64,000 nucleotides of DNA. It comes from an uncultured Eubacteriales bacterium (GTDB lineage: Bacteria > Bacillota > Clostridia > Oscillospirales > Acutalibacteraceae). A model generated the notes under the pieces. The model did not search any database. It was not told the origin of the DNA and saw only the letters and a program-made list of their open reading frames with translations. The position numbers and the translations under genes are program-made. Positions 35,222 to 44,238 of the stretch are shown here, piece by piece. Each line of letters begins with the position of its first letter. The stretch's first letter is position 1. The DNA is taken from positions 248,001-312,000 of the forward strand of contig CAJUDG010000001.1 in assembly GCA_910584745.1 (NCBI GenBank), given 5' to 3'.

Positions 35222-36019
35222 TCAGACCCGGTACTTGCTGGGCGCAGCCTCAATGCCGCCATCACTCTCCGCCCAAGCGCCGATAGCGGAGAACATGTAA
35301 TTTTCCGGGGTCCTGTCCCGGTGCAGGCCGAAGGAGCGTCCCACATCGTGCAGGCGCGCGGTATTCATCAGAATGAGCATATTGTTGCCGATGCCACCCT
35401 GTATGGTCATATTATTTTCCAAGAAGGAGACAAGGTAAATATGCTCCTTTATCTTCACATAGGCGCAGTTCTCATCGTAAGGATGCCCGCCCGCTGGGTC
35501 TGACACTATAGTGTTCTGCCCGGGGAAGGCAGCGCGGATATAGTGGGGGCAGTAGTACACATGAGTCATACCCACCTCGGGGCTGTACCGCCAGGTGATG
35601 CGCAGGCCGGTCAGGTCACCGGTAAAGCCGTGGCGCTTTTTGGGCAGGGCCGTACCGGAATTCTTAATGGCTCCGAATATGATCTCATTGGTGACCATCT
35701 CGGGATACCGCCGGTTGGTCCCCTGCCGGGCTATCACCGCCGTGACCAGGCTCTGCTCACAGTCCAGCACTAAGGTAACGCCGGTACGGGGTTCGGCGCC
35801 GGTAACCTCAAGATTTACCAGATAGGTGTCTTCGTCCGCCTTTAGGCAGTCGCAGCGCTGACAGGTCTGTGGCCCCTCTATTGGCGACCATATAAGGCTC
35901 TCTCCGGTGACAAAGCTTAACAGCCCCTCTCCCCCATCGTCCATAACCAAATAGAAGGACCTTCCGGCCAGCTCGTAGACCATGGGCCCGCGGTACTGAG
36001 AGGCCCCCTCGAATTCCAC
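35222..36019 (-). CDS. MoaF-like protein
   Basis: The 265-aa protein resembles MoaF, a two-domain lipocalin-like protein first found in molybdenum cofactor gene clusters but of unclear role. Domain 1 has LAGRSFYLVMDDGGEGLLSF and ESLIWSPIEG; YLVNLEVTG and VTLVLDCEQSLVTAVIA follow. Domain 2 has ITWRYSPEVGMTHVYYCPHY, CAYVKIKEHIYLVSFLENN and ILMNTARLHDVGRSFGL. I start at the GTG 36019, which has AAGGAG nine bases upstream; the ATG at 35983 is the alternative. No other molybdenum cofactor gene is near. The upstream side is a scar of mobile-element debris, so the promoter may be lost. Confidence 0.75.
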   Translation of the reverse strand: MEFEGASQYRGPMVYELAGRSFYLVMDDGGEGLLSFVTGESLIWSPIEGPQTCQRCDCLKADEDTYLVNLEVTGAEPRTGVTLVLDCEQSLVTAVIARQGTNRRYPEMVTNEIIFGAIKNSGTALPKKRHGFTGDLTGLRITWRYSPEVGMTHVYYCPHYIRAAFPGQNTIVSDPAGGHPYDENCAYVKIKEHIYLVSFLENNMTIQGGIGNNMLILMNTARLHDVGRSFGLHRDRTPENYMFSAIGAWAESDGGIEAAPSKYRV

Positions 36020-36051
36020 CTTGGGCTTCTCCTTACGGGAGGAATTTTTGA

Positions 36052-36252
36052 TATGAGGACTTTCTGCGCCGCCATAAAGGGAACAGTATGGTGTTCCTTG
36101 AATTGGGCGTTGGGTACAACACCCCCGGTATCATCAAATACCCCTTCTGGAATATGACGGCGCAGAATCTGAAAGCTGTCTATGCCTGCCTCAATGCAGG
36201 GCAGGCGTATACCCAGAAAGAGATTTTTTTCGCAGTCCATAGCCATCAATAA
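36052..36252 (+). pseudogene. Sir2 family protein, C-terminal remnant
   Basis: A 66-codon plus-strand frame without start reads FLRRHKGNSMVFLELGVGYN and then TPGIIKYPFWNMT, with YACLNAGQA before the stop. These are the last conserved blocks of the Sir2-type NAD-dependent deacetylases common in gut Firmicutes. A stop codon directly precedes the fragment (36049-36051), and the catalytic domain is gone. It is antisense to and upstream of the MoaF-like gene. Confidence 0.75.
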
Positions 36253-36344
36253 TGATGGCGGGGTATTCAATCAAATCATTAAAAATGAGTATGAAATGTA
36301 AGCAAATGGCAGGGCTGCGCCATTGACTCAGCCCTGCCATTTGC

Positions 36345-36722
36345 TTACGCATATATGATTTCAGCTTGTATAATTTCTTCCACAGTGTTGCGAATATTAT
36401 TCTTTTGTCTAATCCACGCCATTTGGTTGTTAGATTTCAGTGTTTCAGTAATACCCTGTGCCTCTGTCATTTGCTGAATAATGGTGCCCATCATCCCCTG
36501 TGCCCGCTGGCCAATATCGGCAAGGTAGCGGTCTAATTTTCCGCTCAACAGCAAAGCGTGATATAAAGCTGAGCGGATGCTCCTTGAGATACCGCTTGTG
36601 CCGCTGTCCCCACACACCTATAGATTGTTTTCTTCATTGGGTACAGCCAGACAGGGGGAAATAATAGCCACCAATCAGCTCATACCGCAGGCGTCATTCT
36701 CGTCAAAAATGTACTTGTCCAT
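36345..36722 (-). pseudogene. TnpV transposon protein, frameshifted
   Basis: Reading from the ATG at 36722 (MDKYIFDEND) the frame shifts after about 12 codons. A second frame then carries GGYYFPLSGC and IGVWGQRHKRYLKEHP, and a third the C-terminal LLLSGKLDRYLADIGQRAQG to NIRNTVEEI and the stop at 36345. All parts match TnpV, a small protein of Tn4451-like mobilisable elements and related ICEs, in the right order. It cannot be expressed as one protein. It marks a decayed mobile element next to the RiPP cluster. Confidence 0.82.
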
Positions 36723-36924
36723 ATTGAAAACCCCCGCTATAATATATTCGCACATACGTCACAGTTCTCCGATCGCCACTCGTCGTTATATCCTGTTGCG
36801 GGTTTTTCTTGCCCTTGTTTTTTCCCGTATGGGCAACCGGGGTAAGGGTAAACTTGTGTGAAACCGAATAAGGGATAAGGCGAACATGCTGCAGGAAAGC
36901 CTTTGCTTTCAAGGCTTTTGGAGG

Positions 36925-37045
36925 ACTTTATTGGAAAGCTATCCTGATCAATTCCTCCACACTGACCGCGCTGCCCCGGCAGGTGCGGCTTTAGCAACGC
37001 CCACACTTCATTGTCTATGTCATGTCCGTGATAGCTTGCATTCAT
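36925..37045 (-). pseudogene. IS5-type transposase, N-terminal remnant
   Basis: About 40 codons from an ATG at 37045 (DNEVWALLKPHLPGQRGQCG) match the start of IS5-family transposases. The match ends at about 36925, and the rest of the frame has no resemblance. The stretch from there to 36723 has no gene I can support. Confidence 0.7.
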
Positions 37046-37129
37046 CCTTTTTTCTCTCCTATCCTTTTTGATGCTTCCTTTATTTCACTGTTCTTTTGTC
37101 TTGTGGAGACACTATCTAGCAGAAAGGAA

Positions 37130-38242
37130 TCATTTGCTTTCCTCATCATGCTCATGCTCTTGAAATTGTTGTAGGATCAAACGGCAAATATCCGAAATAT
37201 CCAAGTCAATCCAATCAGAAAGCACAAAGTCAAATGGATAACATGTTGTTTCCTTTCGAGACAATACCAAAATCAAACTGTCTGAAACGACATACTGATA
37301 ATAATTGATGCAATCGGCTGCAAATGTAGTATCTAATTGATAAATTCCTTGAATGAAATCGTCTGTGTCTATAGTTTCTGCTATCAGTGAACAGGGATAA
37401 AGAAGATTATCAAATCTTGATTTAATTCTTTTTGCCCTGGATAAAACTTTGTAGGTTATTTCTCCCGCGTATTCTAACTGAATAATCGGTATTTTATCAT
37501 CTTCAACAGTCTCCTTTGGGAAAAAGCTGTAAGTCTTTTTCCCCGACCCAGCATCACCCGTTAACCACTTCATGGCGAGTCTCTTTGTTGCTTTGATCTT
37601 ATTGGCCAATGATTCTGTTATTATTTCCGCGCATACTTGGGGGGGAATAAAACTATTTGAGTCTGCACTAATAAACTGATACTTATGCTCTATTTTTCTT
37701 ATCAAGGAACTTTTGGGCAAATTTACAATCAATTCGACACCATCTGGAGGATCTTCCACCATGGTATATCTCGGTGCAGACTGGAGAGGCAAATTCTTTA
37801 CCCCTAAAACACTTGAAATCGATGCAGGGTATGTCAGCTTACAGTTATTTGAAGCAGAGGCCACAATAAGTGTATCTCGCAATGCTTCAAGAACTTGATC
37901 AATTTCTTTCGCAAAGGCTCGATTCATTACACCTATACTCATTGAGACTATATCCATTCTGGTTCGGACACAGTATTGAAGAGCACTCAAAAAGGCTTTA
38001 TAGTTACGGGGTTCCCCATTTCCTGTGACAGAATAGTGTGTAATACTAACTTCATCCATTATATTGTATTTATGTAGTGACTCAAGCAATAAAGCCGAAC
38101 AGATAGTACCATGACCTATTTCGGATGTATTATGGAACCCTTTATCTTGTATAATATTGATTGGAGGTATATCGGAGACTAGTTCATTCAATTTGCCTAC
38201 TTCAAGCCCCTCGTCAATAATGCAAACCTTAACCTTATTCAT
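37130..38242 (-). CDS. S8 (subtilisin-like) protease of the RiPP cluster
   Basis: The 370-aa protein has the S8 triad: D10 in CIIDEG, H44 in GHGTICSALL and the serine in DSNSFIPPQVCAEI (about residue 201). It lacks a signal peptide, so it should act inside the cell. The last 130 residues are extra and unassigned. It is the last gene of the radical-SAM peptide cluster, where S8 proteases are recurrent partners, and I infer that it removes the leader from the modified precursor. The ribosome site AGGAGG precedes the ATG at 38242. Base composition is AT-rich like the rest of the cluster. Confidence 0.85.
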   Translation of the reverse strand: MNKVKVCIIDEGLEVGKLNELVSDIPPINIIQDKGFHNTSEIGHGTICSALLLESLHKYNIMDEVSITHYSVTGNGEPRNYKAFLSALQYCVRTRMDIVSMSIGVMNRAFAKEIDQVLEALRDTLIVASASNNCKLTYPASISSVLGVKNLPLQSAPRYTMVEDPPDGVELIVNLPKSSLIRKIEHKYQFISADSNSFIPPQVCAEIITESLANKIKATKRLAMKWLTGDAGSGKKTYSFFPKETVEDDKIPIIQLEYAGEITYKVLSRAKRIKSRFDNLLYPCSLIAETIDTDDFIQGIYQLDTTFAADCINYYQYVVSDSLILVLSRKETTCYPFDFVLSDWIDLDISDICRLILQQFQEHEHDEESK

Positions 38243-38617
38243 CCATTCCTCCTCATTATTTATCCAGGCAATCTCTCAAATTAGTGCAATAAATAAATCG
38301 GGCCCATACAAGATGGACCCATTATTCCAAATAGGATGAGTGAGCTGATAGAATATGTTTGGTTTCGGTTGATGTGATGTACAACCGATGAAATATCTTT
38401 TTGAACTGGAAAATGTAAGTATATTCTCAAACGTTTCCCCAACATTAAATCGTCTTTCACTATTGCGGGACTGTCCTCTGCCACACAACTAAGTCTGGTA
38501 AAAAATCCCACTCAATAGCTTGGCAGCTTTTTCGCCCGCCCGCAATTTCGGACTGCTATTTGACCATCCTCTGTTATTGCATAGTGAGAGTACAATTGAG
38601 GATAATAAAATCGTAGC
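38243..38617 (-). other. Stretch between precursor and protease, broken open frames
   Basis: About 375 bases in which protein-like text is spread over different minus-strand frames (YYPQLYSHYAITEDGQI then a stop; AGEKAAKLLSGIFYQT then a stop; YFIGCTSHQPKPNIFYQLTH and on to a stop at 38276). No start with a ribosome site opens a complete frame. It may be a decayed gene of the cluster or foreign debris; I cannot assign it. Confidence 0.45.
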
Positions 38618-38839
38618 TTACGTCCCCCCGTGAGTACGATTAGCCCACGAAATGGTAGACGTATCGCCCTGAGCATGATTATAATTTGCACTCGCACTAT
38701 CCCGCAATGAATACACTTGAGATGAACTTTGACAGTTCTGACAAGTGACACAAGTACCAGTACAGTTGCAATAGCAAGAGGCTGCAAATGCATAAACAGA
38801 TTGCGCTGCAACAGCATCTAGTTTCTTAATACGTTTCAT
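38618..38839 (-). CDS. Cys-rich RiPP precursor, CLI_3235 bacteriocin-like
   Basis: A 73-aa peptide with a short basic leader (MKRIKKLDAV), a YAFAASCYCNC junction and six cysteines at C22, C24, C26, C30, C33 and C36. They are followed by a Ser/Thr/Asn/Gly-rich tail (SSSQVYSLRDS... to HGGT). The layout of leader, Cys cluster after a (V/Y)xAFAxxC junction and hydrophilic tail matches precursors of the CLI_3235 bacteriocin family. GGAAGGTGG sits eight bases before the ATG. It lies between the carrier-like gene and the protease of the same cluster. The expected modification is thioether or other Cys-linked crosslinks made by the radical SAM enzyme; that is inference from the family. Confidence 0.82.
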   Translation of the reverse strand: MKRIKKLDAVAAQSVYAFAASCYCNCTGTCVTCQNCQSSSQVYSLRDSASANYNHAQGDTSTISWANRTHGGT

Positions 38840-39256
38840 AATTTAGCCACCTTCCACAAGAAATTGTATTGCATGATTCATCAGTCAGCTCATCTTATTT
38901 AAGAATCGATTTATCCTTAACCACTTGACTTACCCAATTCACTAAAAGCTGCCCCATACCAGTCCACTTGTATTACTTATAAGTATAAGTAGCAACATAG
39001 ACGGTCAATTCCACATAAATCACCTCAAGTATTCACAGGTATTTCCATGTGCCAACATTTGAGTAGCGAGTAACACGTTTTGTGCTTTTGCTATTTCGAG
39101 AATAAGTCATAGGAATACGTTCAGAAAAACCACGAGAAACTGAATGGGGTCGGTCAAATAATTATTGGGATCTAACATTCTTTTTGACTTTTTTCAAGCA
39201 TTGATGCATGAATCAATAAATCCATGGGAACGAGAACCTTATGTGTCTTCTTTCTA
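38840..39256 (-). other. Leader region upstream of the precursor gene
   Basis: A gap of 417 bases inside the cluster, without a supported gene. On the minus strand TTGACC (39008-39003) and TATACT (38987-38982) lie 15 bases apart with a palindrome ACTTATAAGT (38975-38984) overlapping. It may hold a separate promoter for the precursor, which would allow more precursor than enzyme, but the spacing is poor. Confidence 0.4.
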
Positions 39257-39514
39257 TCATGACAGTTTTTTACACACCAAATCACATATTTTATTTAGGG
39301 TGTCGAATCCCTTGCTACGGATTTCTTGTGGTTCAAAGGAAACTGAAAACCTTGCTTCTATGCACATTAATAATTCGTATAGTTCCATATTGTTAAATCC
39401 AATCTTGGGGGAAGTTAATCTTACATCACTTTTCACTTCGATATCATCAGATTTGAACGGGAAATTCCTGTGCATAATATCAAAAAGTGCGCTCATAACA
39501 AGTTCTCTGCTCAT
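39257..39514 (-). CDS. Acyl-carrier-related protein of peptide maturation (TIGR04067 type)
   Basis: The 85-aa product has the size and helix pattern of an acyl carrier protein: an acidic helix start, a long loop, GFNNMELYELLMCIEARF in the position of the helix that normally begins D-S-L, and a last helix ICDLVCKKL. The attachment serine is replaced by Asn-Met, so 4'-phosphopantetheine cannot be added in the usual way. Such carrier-related proteins accompany CLI_3235-type clusters. It overlaps the upstream gene by four bases (ATGA). I suspect a scaffold or docking role for the peptide or the enzyme. Confidence 0.78.
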   Translation of the reverse strand: MSRELVMSALFDIMHRNFPFKSDDIEVKSDVRLTSPKIGFNNMELYELLMCIEARFSVSFEPQEIRSKGFDTLNKICDLVCKKLS

Positions 39515-40605
39515 TTTATCACCCCATATGGTAAATCAAGGAACTCAGAAATGATGTATTCTCCCAGTTCTTCTATCTGCTCATTAATTAATAGATGGTA
39601 AAATGGTATAGTTGTGGAGTACCTTAATCCATCAAGGCGTTTCAGAATTTCTTGTTGTGGAATCCGTACCACTCCCAATGAGTCATTTCCTGAGTTATCA
39701 ATCAATCTATTACTGATATGAACAGCAACTATAGGATAGCCAAACTTTGTTAAAATACTCCGTGAATAAGTGTCCCATACATCTACAGTCAATGGGGCTG
39801 CATGTGAACAGTATATGCACCCATCGCCTGGTACTGCCTGCGCAGTTAAGAATGCTGATACACCGCAATCAAACACATTCTCATCATTGTATCGCATTAA
39901 TGGGTATGGTAGTTTTATAAAGATGATATCAGGATGGTTTCTTTGCTCAAGGTCGTGCACAAAGAAATTAATCCTATAAAGTTGGCTTGTTATCGAAGCT
40001 TTGGCATCAAAATTAAGATATTTTTGACCTATAAGTTCATTATACCGATCCGAACTAACCGCAAGAACGCTTTTTCCTCTATCCTGAAGTTGTTGCGTTA
40101 ACTTTAGAAAAACGCTATATCCATCACAATCTGGAACTTCTTCACAAAAATAAAGGATTGGTGTTTCAAATTTGAACAAGTTTAAGTTTTCTTCATCTTC
40201 AAAAGCCTCAATCTCATTGTCAGAATTTATAATAAGTTTAGCGCCCGAATCCTTACACAATTGTTCCATTTCCTTTTTTTCGTTATCCTCTAAATCAAGA
40301 TAACAGTACACTTCTTTTCCTTCATCGATTGCGCATCTCAATGCTGTCAGTGCATAAGTTCGCAACGACATCATCTCCTTTTCTACTTCTGTCACAATAA
40401 CTGTATCACAGCGTTTAATCGATTGGTTTACTTCATTTGTTATTGAACTTCCGATTTTTTGACAGTTAATCAAAACAGAAACATCTTCCCCATCTAATCC
40501 AATCCCTTTGGGTGAGACTAATGATTCGATAGAATATTGTTTCTTTAACAAGTCCAGCAATGGTATCTCCCGGGCTGTAAACGGCACAATACACAGTTTT
40601 TTCAC
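39511..40605 (-). CDS. Peptide maturation system protein (TIGR04066 type)
   Basis: The 364-aa protein alternates short hydrophobic strands with charged helices over its whole length (KLCIVPFTAREIPLLDLL at the start, DTVIVTEVE, VYCYLDLED), like a doubled Rossmann-type fold. I assign it by position and overall match to the conserved third component of CLI_3235/CcpM clusters, known only as a peptide maturation system protein. No catalytic motif is evident. It overlaps the radical SAM gene and the carrier gene by four bases each, so the three are made together. Confidence 0.75.
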   Translation of the reverse strand: MKKLCIVPFTAREIPLLDLLKKQYSIESLVSPKGIGLDGEDVSVLINCQKIGSSITNEVNQSIKRCDTVIVTEVEKEMMSLRTYALTALRCAIDEGKEVYCYLDLEDNEKKEMEQLCKDSGAKLIINSDNEIEAFEDEENLNLFKFETPILYFCEEVPDCDGYSVFLKLTQQLQDRGKSVLAVSSDRYNELIGQKYLNFDAKASITSQLYRINFFVHDLEQRNHPDIIFIKLPYPLMRYNDENVFDCGVSAFLTAQAVPGDGCIYCSHAAPLTVDVWDTYSRSILTKFGYPIVAVHISNRLIDNSGNDSLGVVRIPQQEILKRLDGLRYSTTIPFYHLLINEQIEELGEYIISEFLDLPYGVIK

Positions 40606-42038
40606 AACACTTTTCCTCCCAGTATTTGGTTCATCTTTCGCATGTGCTGTTGATTTTCATATATTAATATCTTCCCCATTATAATGCTATAAGCATTATA
40701 CCTTGCATCTTTACATGATATAGCGCGACGCGATGCTGATAATTTCCCTTCTTCTGAAGAGGCTTTTGCACAAATGCCACAAAATGGAAAAGCCCAACAC
40801 TTTTTACATAAATCGGGAGTCAGTCTGGCTACATTCATGATTTTATCTACCCGATCAATATCAAAGCCTTGTTCAATGGTTCCAATTTTCATATCGGCAC
40901 TTTCATCAACCCTCTCACACGGGAAAATGTTCCCAAAGCAGTCAATAAACATTCTTAATTTTCCTGGAATGCAAGGGCCGCCTGGAGCTGAAATGGATCC
41001 AAGGTATGTCGGCTTTACCTTGTCAATATTTTGTTTAAATCCATTAATATAGCTGGTCTGCAAAGGATTACTATGGCAAATTTTTTTGTCTCGGAAATAT
41101 TCAACCAATGACAAAAAAGATTCATAGGAGAAGTCAGAAATGTAATCGGATGATAATTGTTTTGAAATCGAATTCTCTTCAACTACAGCGGGTATCACAC
41201 TGATGTCTTTAAGCGCCGGTTCATTAAAAATTGAAATAAGTTCCCTATAATCTTGATCCGGTTGAATAACCATACTGATATTCATTTTTTCCATAGCCTC
41301 GGGAGCCTTACTGTGTATCTTCAGAATATTACTAATTACCTGATCATATGAACCACTTCCATTTTGGAATACGCGGTTTCGGTCATGTACTGCTTTTGGA
41401 CCATCTAAGCTAAAGGTAATCTTAAAATCATGGTCCAAAAGAAAATCAATTATTTCATCAGACAACAAAGTCCCATTTGTCGTAATGTTATATGAGATAT
41501 CTCTGCCTTCAAAAACATCCTCAGCGTATTCAACAGCTTTAACTATGGTAGGAAATGCTAGTAAAGGCTCGCCGCCATAAAAGCAAATAACAGGCTTTCC
41601 CACATCAATAGAATGCTGACGATAAAACAAAATTGCTTTCTTTGCTACATCTAGAGTCATCACATTTGAGGAATGAGAGCGTTGACTTAAATTTTTGTCC
41701 TCAGAATATATACAATATTTGCATCTCAAATTGCACTGTTGCGTAATTTGTAATGAAAGCATTGAGATACCCCGATCAAGCAAATTTGCAAGTTGAGCAG
41801 TAGCAGGGTGCAAAATATCTTCTACACATCCAGGGGATAGATAACCATTACTTTGCAACTCATCATACTGTTGTTCGATTTCATCCGCTACCAATATTTC
41901 ATCGGAATCATGGGTGCAAACCTGCTCAATGCACTCAAAAAGTTGTTCATTCACAACAACAATCTCATTTCTGTTGGTTTCATAGAAATACGTGCCCAGT
42001 GCAGTTCGTATTGGTAACACTAATGGTTTCTGTCGCAT
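40602..42038 (-). CDS. Cys-rich peptide radical SAM maturase (CcpM type)
   Basis: The 478-aa enzyme has an N-terminal peptide-binding region (1-90), then a radical SAM core with the cluster motif CNLRCKYC (C102, C106, C109), FYGGEPLL, NITTNGTLL and SLDGPKAVHDRNR. A SPASM-type C-terminal domain carries more cysteines (GGPCIPGKLRMFIDCFGNIF, PCERVDE, CKKCWAFPFCGIC). This is the architecture of maturases that crosslink Cys-rich RiPP precursors. It is the first gene of the cluster, behind a perfect sigma-A promoter. The low GC content differs strongly from the flanking chromosome, which points to horizontal acquisition. Confidence 0.9.
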   Translation of the reverse strand: MRQKPLVLPIRTALGTYFYETNRNEIVVVNEQLFECIEQVCTHDSDEILVADEIEQQYDELQSNGYLSPGCVEDILHPATAQLANLLDRGISMLSLQITQQCNLRCKYCIYSEDKNLSQRSHSSNVMTLDVAKKAILFYRQHSIDVGKPVICFYGGEPLLAFPTIVKAVEYAEDVFEGRDISYNITTNGTLLSDEIIDFLLDHDFKITFSLDGPKAVHDRNRVFQNGSGSYDQVISNILKIHSKAPEAMEKMNISMVIQPDQDYRELISIFNEPALKDISVIPAVVEENSISKQLSSDYISDFSYESFLSLVEYFRDKKICHSNPLQTSYINGFKQNIDKVKPTYLGSISAPGGPCIPGKLRMFIDCFGNIFPCERVDESADMKIGTIEQGFDIDRVDKIMNVARLTPDLCKKCWAFPFCGICAKASSEEGKLSASRRAISCKDARYNAYSIIMGKILIYENQQHMRKMNQILGGKVL

Positions 42039-42106
42039 TTAGTCATAACACCTTTCTATAAATAAGGTCTTTGATAATAAATGTCATTTTATGTATTCCT
42101 AAGAAG

Positions 42107-42135
42107 ATTATATCATGTTATCATCTTGTTGTCAA
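42107..42135 (-). promoter_or_regulatory. Sigma-A promoter of the RiPP cluster
   Basis: TTGACA (42135-42130), a 17-base spacer and TATAAT (42112-42107) match the consensus exactly on the minus strand. The transcript should start about 60 bases before the radical SAM gene. Confidence 0.88.
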
Positions 42136-42285
42136 TAATTTATCGTCATTTATAATTAAAATATTACCTCCTGTTCTTGTTTGGTTGCCCGTATGTTGAT
42201 TCTGAACAGATTCCATAAGTTCAACAGTGCTGTAAAATCTAATCATCCGAACTATTCATCAAACAAAGTTGAACATAATTTTTGT

Positions 42286-44226
42286 CTAACTCTTTTCTTT
42301 TGAACTCAATAAGTATATCGGGTCAATGCGGAAGCTTCGCGCCAGCAGCGCCAGCGAAAGCCCCCACACTAACAGACACATGCCCACAGGCACGGCGCCG
42401 TACACCGCCGTCGGGAAGTCCACCTCGATCACCGTGTCCTTTGCCGCCAGCCGTTCGACGCCCCACAGGCTGTAGTGGACGTCAAATGCGTACTGGCTGT
42501 CCAGCTCATCGGCGGTCTGGGCATTGCCTTGGAGGGTGGTAAACTCCTCTATCTTGTCCAGTATGAGCCCCCCGCACACGCTGCCGACACCGGCGGCGAT
42601 AATCGTCAGTATCATCAGCCCAGCCAGCAGAGACACCCTGCACTGGCGCTTGCTCATGCCCAGGCTCCGCTCAACGGCGGTGCGCTTTTTCTCCTTCACC
42701 ACGAAGAAGTACAGCAGCAGCGCCAGTATCGCCAGGGCCGCCAGCACGCCGCCCCCCAGCAGGAGTTGGGACATGCCCCGGCTGACGCGGAGGGGTTTCA
42801 TGATCTCCGTATAGCCCTGGTCGTCATATGTGATAGTCAGGTGCTCAAGCAGTTCCGGGTGGGCCTGGCGGAAGCCCTGGTCGAATTCGTCTATGCTCCC
42901 GTTGGGCAGCTGGAAGGAGGCCGCTCCGGGGGTCATGGGCTCAAAGTACGCGATATTGTTTTCATCGCTGGCCTCGACAGATTCTGCCGGAACCAGGAGG
43001 GCGTCCGCCCAGAGCCCGGCATCGAACATGCCGTCACTGTAGATCCCCACGATCTCGTAGGTCTGCTCCCAGAAGGGCTGAAATGGTTCGCCCTGGGCGT
43101 TGTACAGTGTATTCAGGTCGTTTGGGATCCACCCCTTTCTATTGAAAGCGGCGTCGTTGCGGTAGAGTGCGCAGAGGAAACTAAGGTCGATCACGTCCCC
43201 CACCCGGAGGCCGTTCACCTTGGCCAGTGAGCTGGGTATCATGCACACTGCCGCGCCGTTTTGAAATTCTTCCTTTGTTATCTCCCGGCCATCGGTCAGC
43301 TCGGTCAGCTTATCATGCCACGGGGTCAGCACCTTCAGGCTGTTTACCGGCATGGTGGCGAAAGCGTCATCTTCGTTTTCATAAAGCTGGGCCCACATGA
43401 CATACTTGTACCCCGGCTGGCCCTGGCTATAGAAATCCTCGCCCGTCACCGGGCGCAGGGCGTCCTGCTTTCTCAGGCGGGCGCCGTCGGGGGCAGTCCA
43501 GTCCTCAAAGAAAAAGCCGTCGCTGACGTCATTGCCCCGGGCGTCATGCTGCTGGGATGTGGGAGCCAGGTAGGGGTAATATTCCAGGCCATGCTCGGGG
43601 CATTCGTTCATGATCATGGTGGTCACATAGCGCTCCCCCGATTCCAGAGGGAACATATAATTGCCGTAGCCGCAGACCTCACAGAAGGGGACCACGTCGC
43701 CCACTTCCATGTTGTGGTCCTCATAGTTGGTGGTCTCATAAAGGTCGGGATTCACCTGACTGAACAGCACCTTGGTGATCCGCACGTCCACGACCTGTCC
43801 GTCCCCGCTGTCCTCCAGGGGGGTGAACTCCACGATATGCCGCTTGAAGTATTGGTGTTCACGTGTATGCTGAAGCTCCGGGTTATACGATATATAGTAT
43901 GGCCGGTATTCCGGTTCCACCACATATTTTGCGCCGGGGAAGTCCAGGTCTTCCGGCAGTATCGTATCGCCGTAGACCGCCCCGCTTAAAACATTTTCGC
44001 CGCCGTGGCAGGGGTCGCTCACCGGGATCTCCTCATAGTCCACCGGGTACTGGGTCACGTATGCCACGGTGGAGTAGGTGTCCTCTACTATCTGGATACG
44101 GGCGTTGTTCTCGATGGTCAGGATGGTCCCGGCCACCACCAGCATGGTGCTGGCCGCCATCAGCAGAAAAAGCAGGAGCGCCTTACCCGGCTGCCGTAAG
44201 AGCTGCTTTATGCTAAAACCAAACAT
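42286..44226 (-). CDS. FtsX-like ABC permease, large type (second copy)
   Basis: The 646-aa membrane protein has one N-terminal membrane segment (about 14-34), a very large extracellular domain of some 450 residues, and three membrane segments in the last 150 (about 500-525, 552-577, 612-635), the FtsX/MacB permease layout. The extracellular part has a CEVCGYG pair. It is paralogous to the protein at 46188-48179 (compare IKQLLRQPGKALLLFLLMAA with IRQLLRTPVKTLLFVLLLAA). It is the last gene of the exporter operon, ending about 150 bases before the RiPP cluster promoter. Confidence 0.88.
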   Translation of the reverse strand: MFGFSIKQLLRQPGKALLLFLLMAASTMLVVAGTILTIENNARIQIVEDTYSTVAYVTQYPVDYEEIPVSDPCHGGENVLSGAVYGDTILPEDLDFPGAKYVVEPEYRPYYISYNPELQHTREHQYFKRHIVEFTPLEDSGDGQVVDVRITKVLFSQVNPDLYETTNYEDHNMEVGDVVPFCEVCGYGNYMFPLESGERYVTTMIMNECPEHGLEYYPYLAPTSQQHDARGNDVSDGFFFEDWTAPDGARLRKQDALRPVTGEDFYSQGQPGYKYVMWAQLYENEDDAFATMPVNSLKVLTPWHDKLTELTDGREITKEEFQNGAAVCMIPSSLAKVNGLRVGDVIDLSFLCALYRNDAAFNRKGWIPNDLNTLYNAQGEPFQPFWEQTYEIVGIYSDGMFDAGLWADALLVPAESVEASDENNIAYFEPMTPGAASFQLPNGSIDEFDQGFRQAHPELLEHLTITYDDQGYTEIMKPLRVSRGMSQLLLGGGVLAALAILALLLYFFVVKEKKRTAVERSLGMSKRQCRVSLLAGLMILTIIAAGVGSVCGGLILDKIEEFTTLQGNAQTADELDSQYAFDVHYSLWGVERLAAKDTVIEVDFPTAVYGAVPVGMCLLVWGLSLALLARSFRIDPIYLLSSKEKS

Positions 44227-44238
44227 ACTCGTCCCTCC

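Noticed and set aside
38512..38817. 101-codon minus-strand frame overlapping the RiPP precursor
   Set aside because: It shares the DNA of the Cys-rich precursor in another frame and lacks a ribosome site; the precursor frame has one and fits the cluster.
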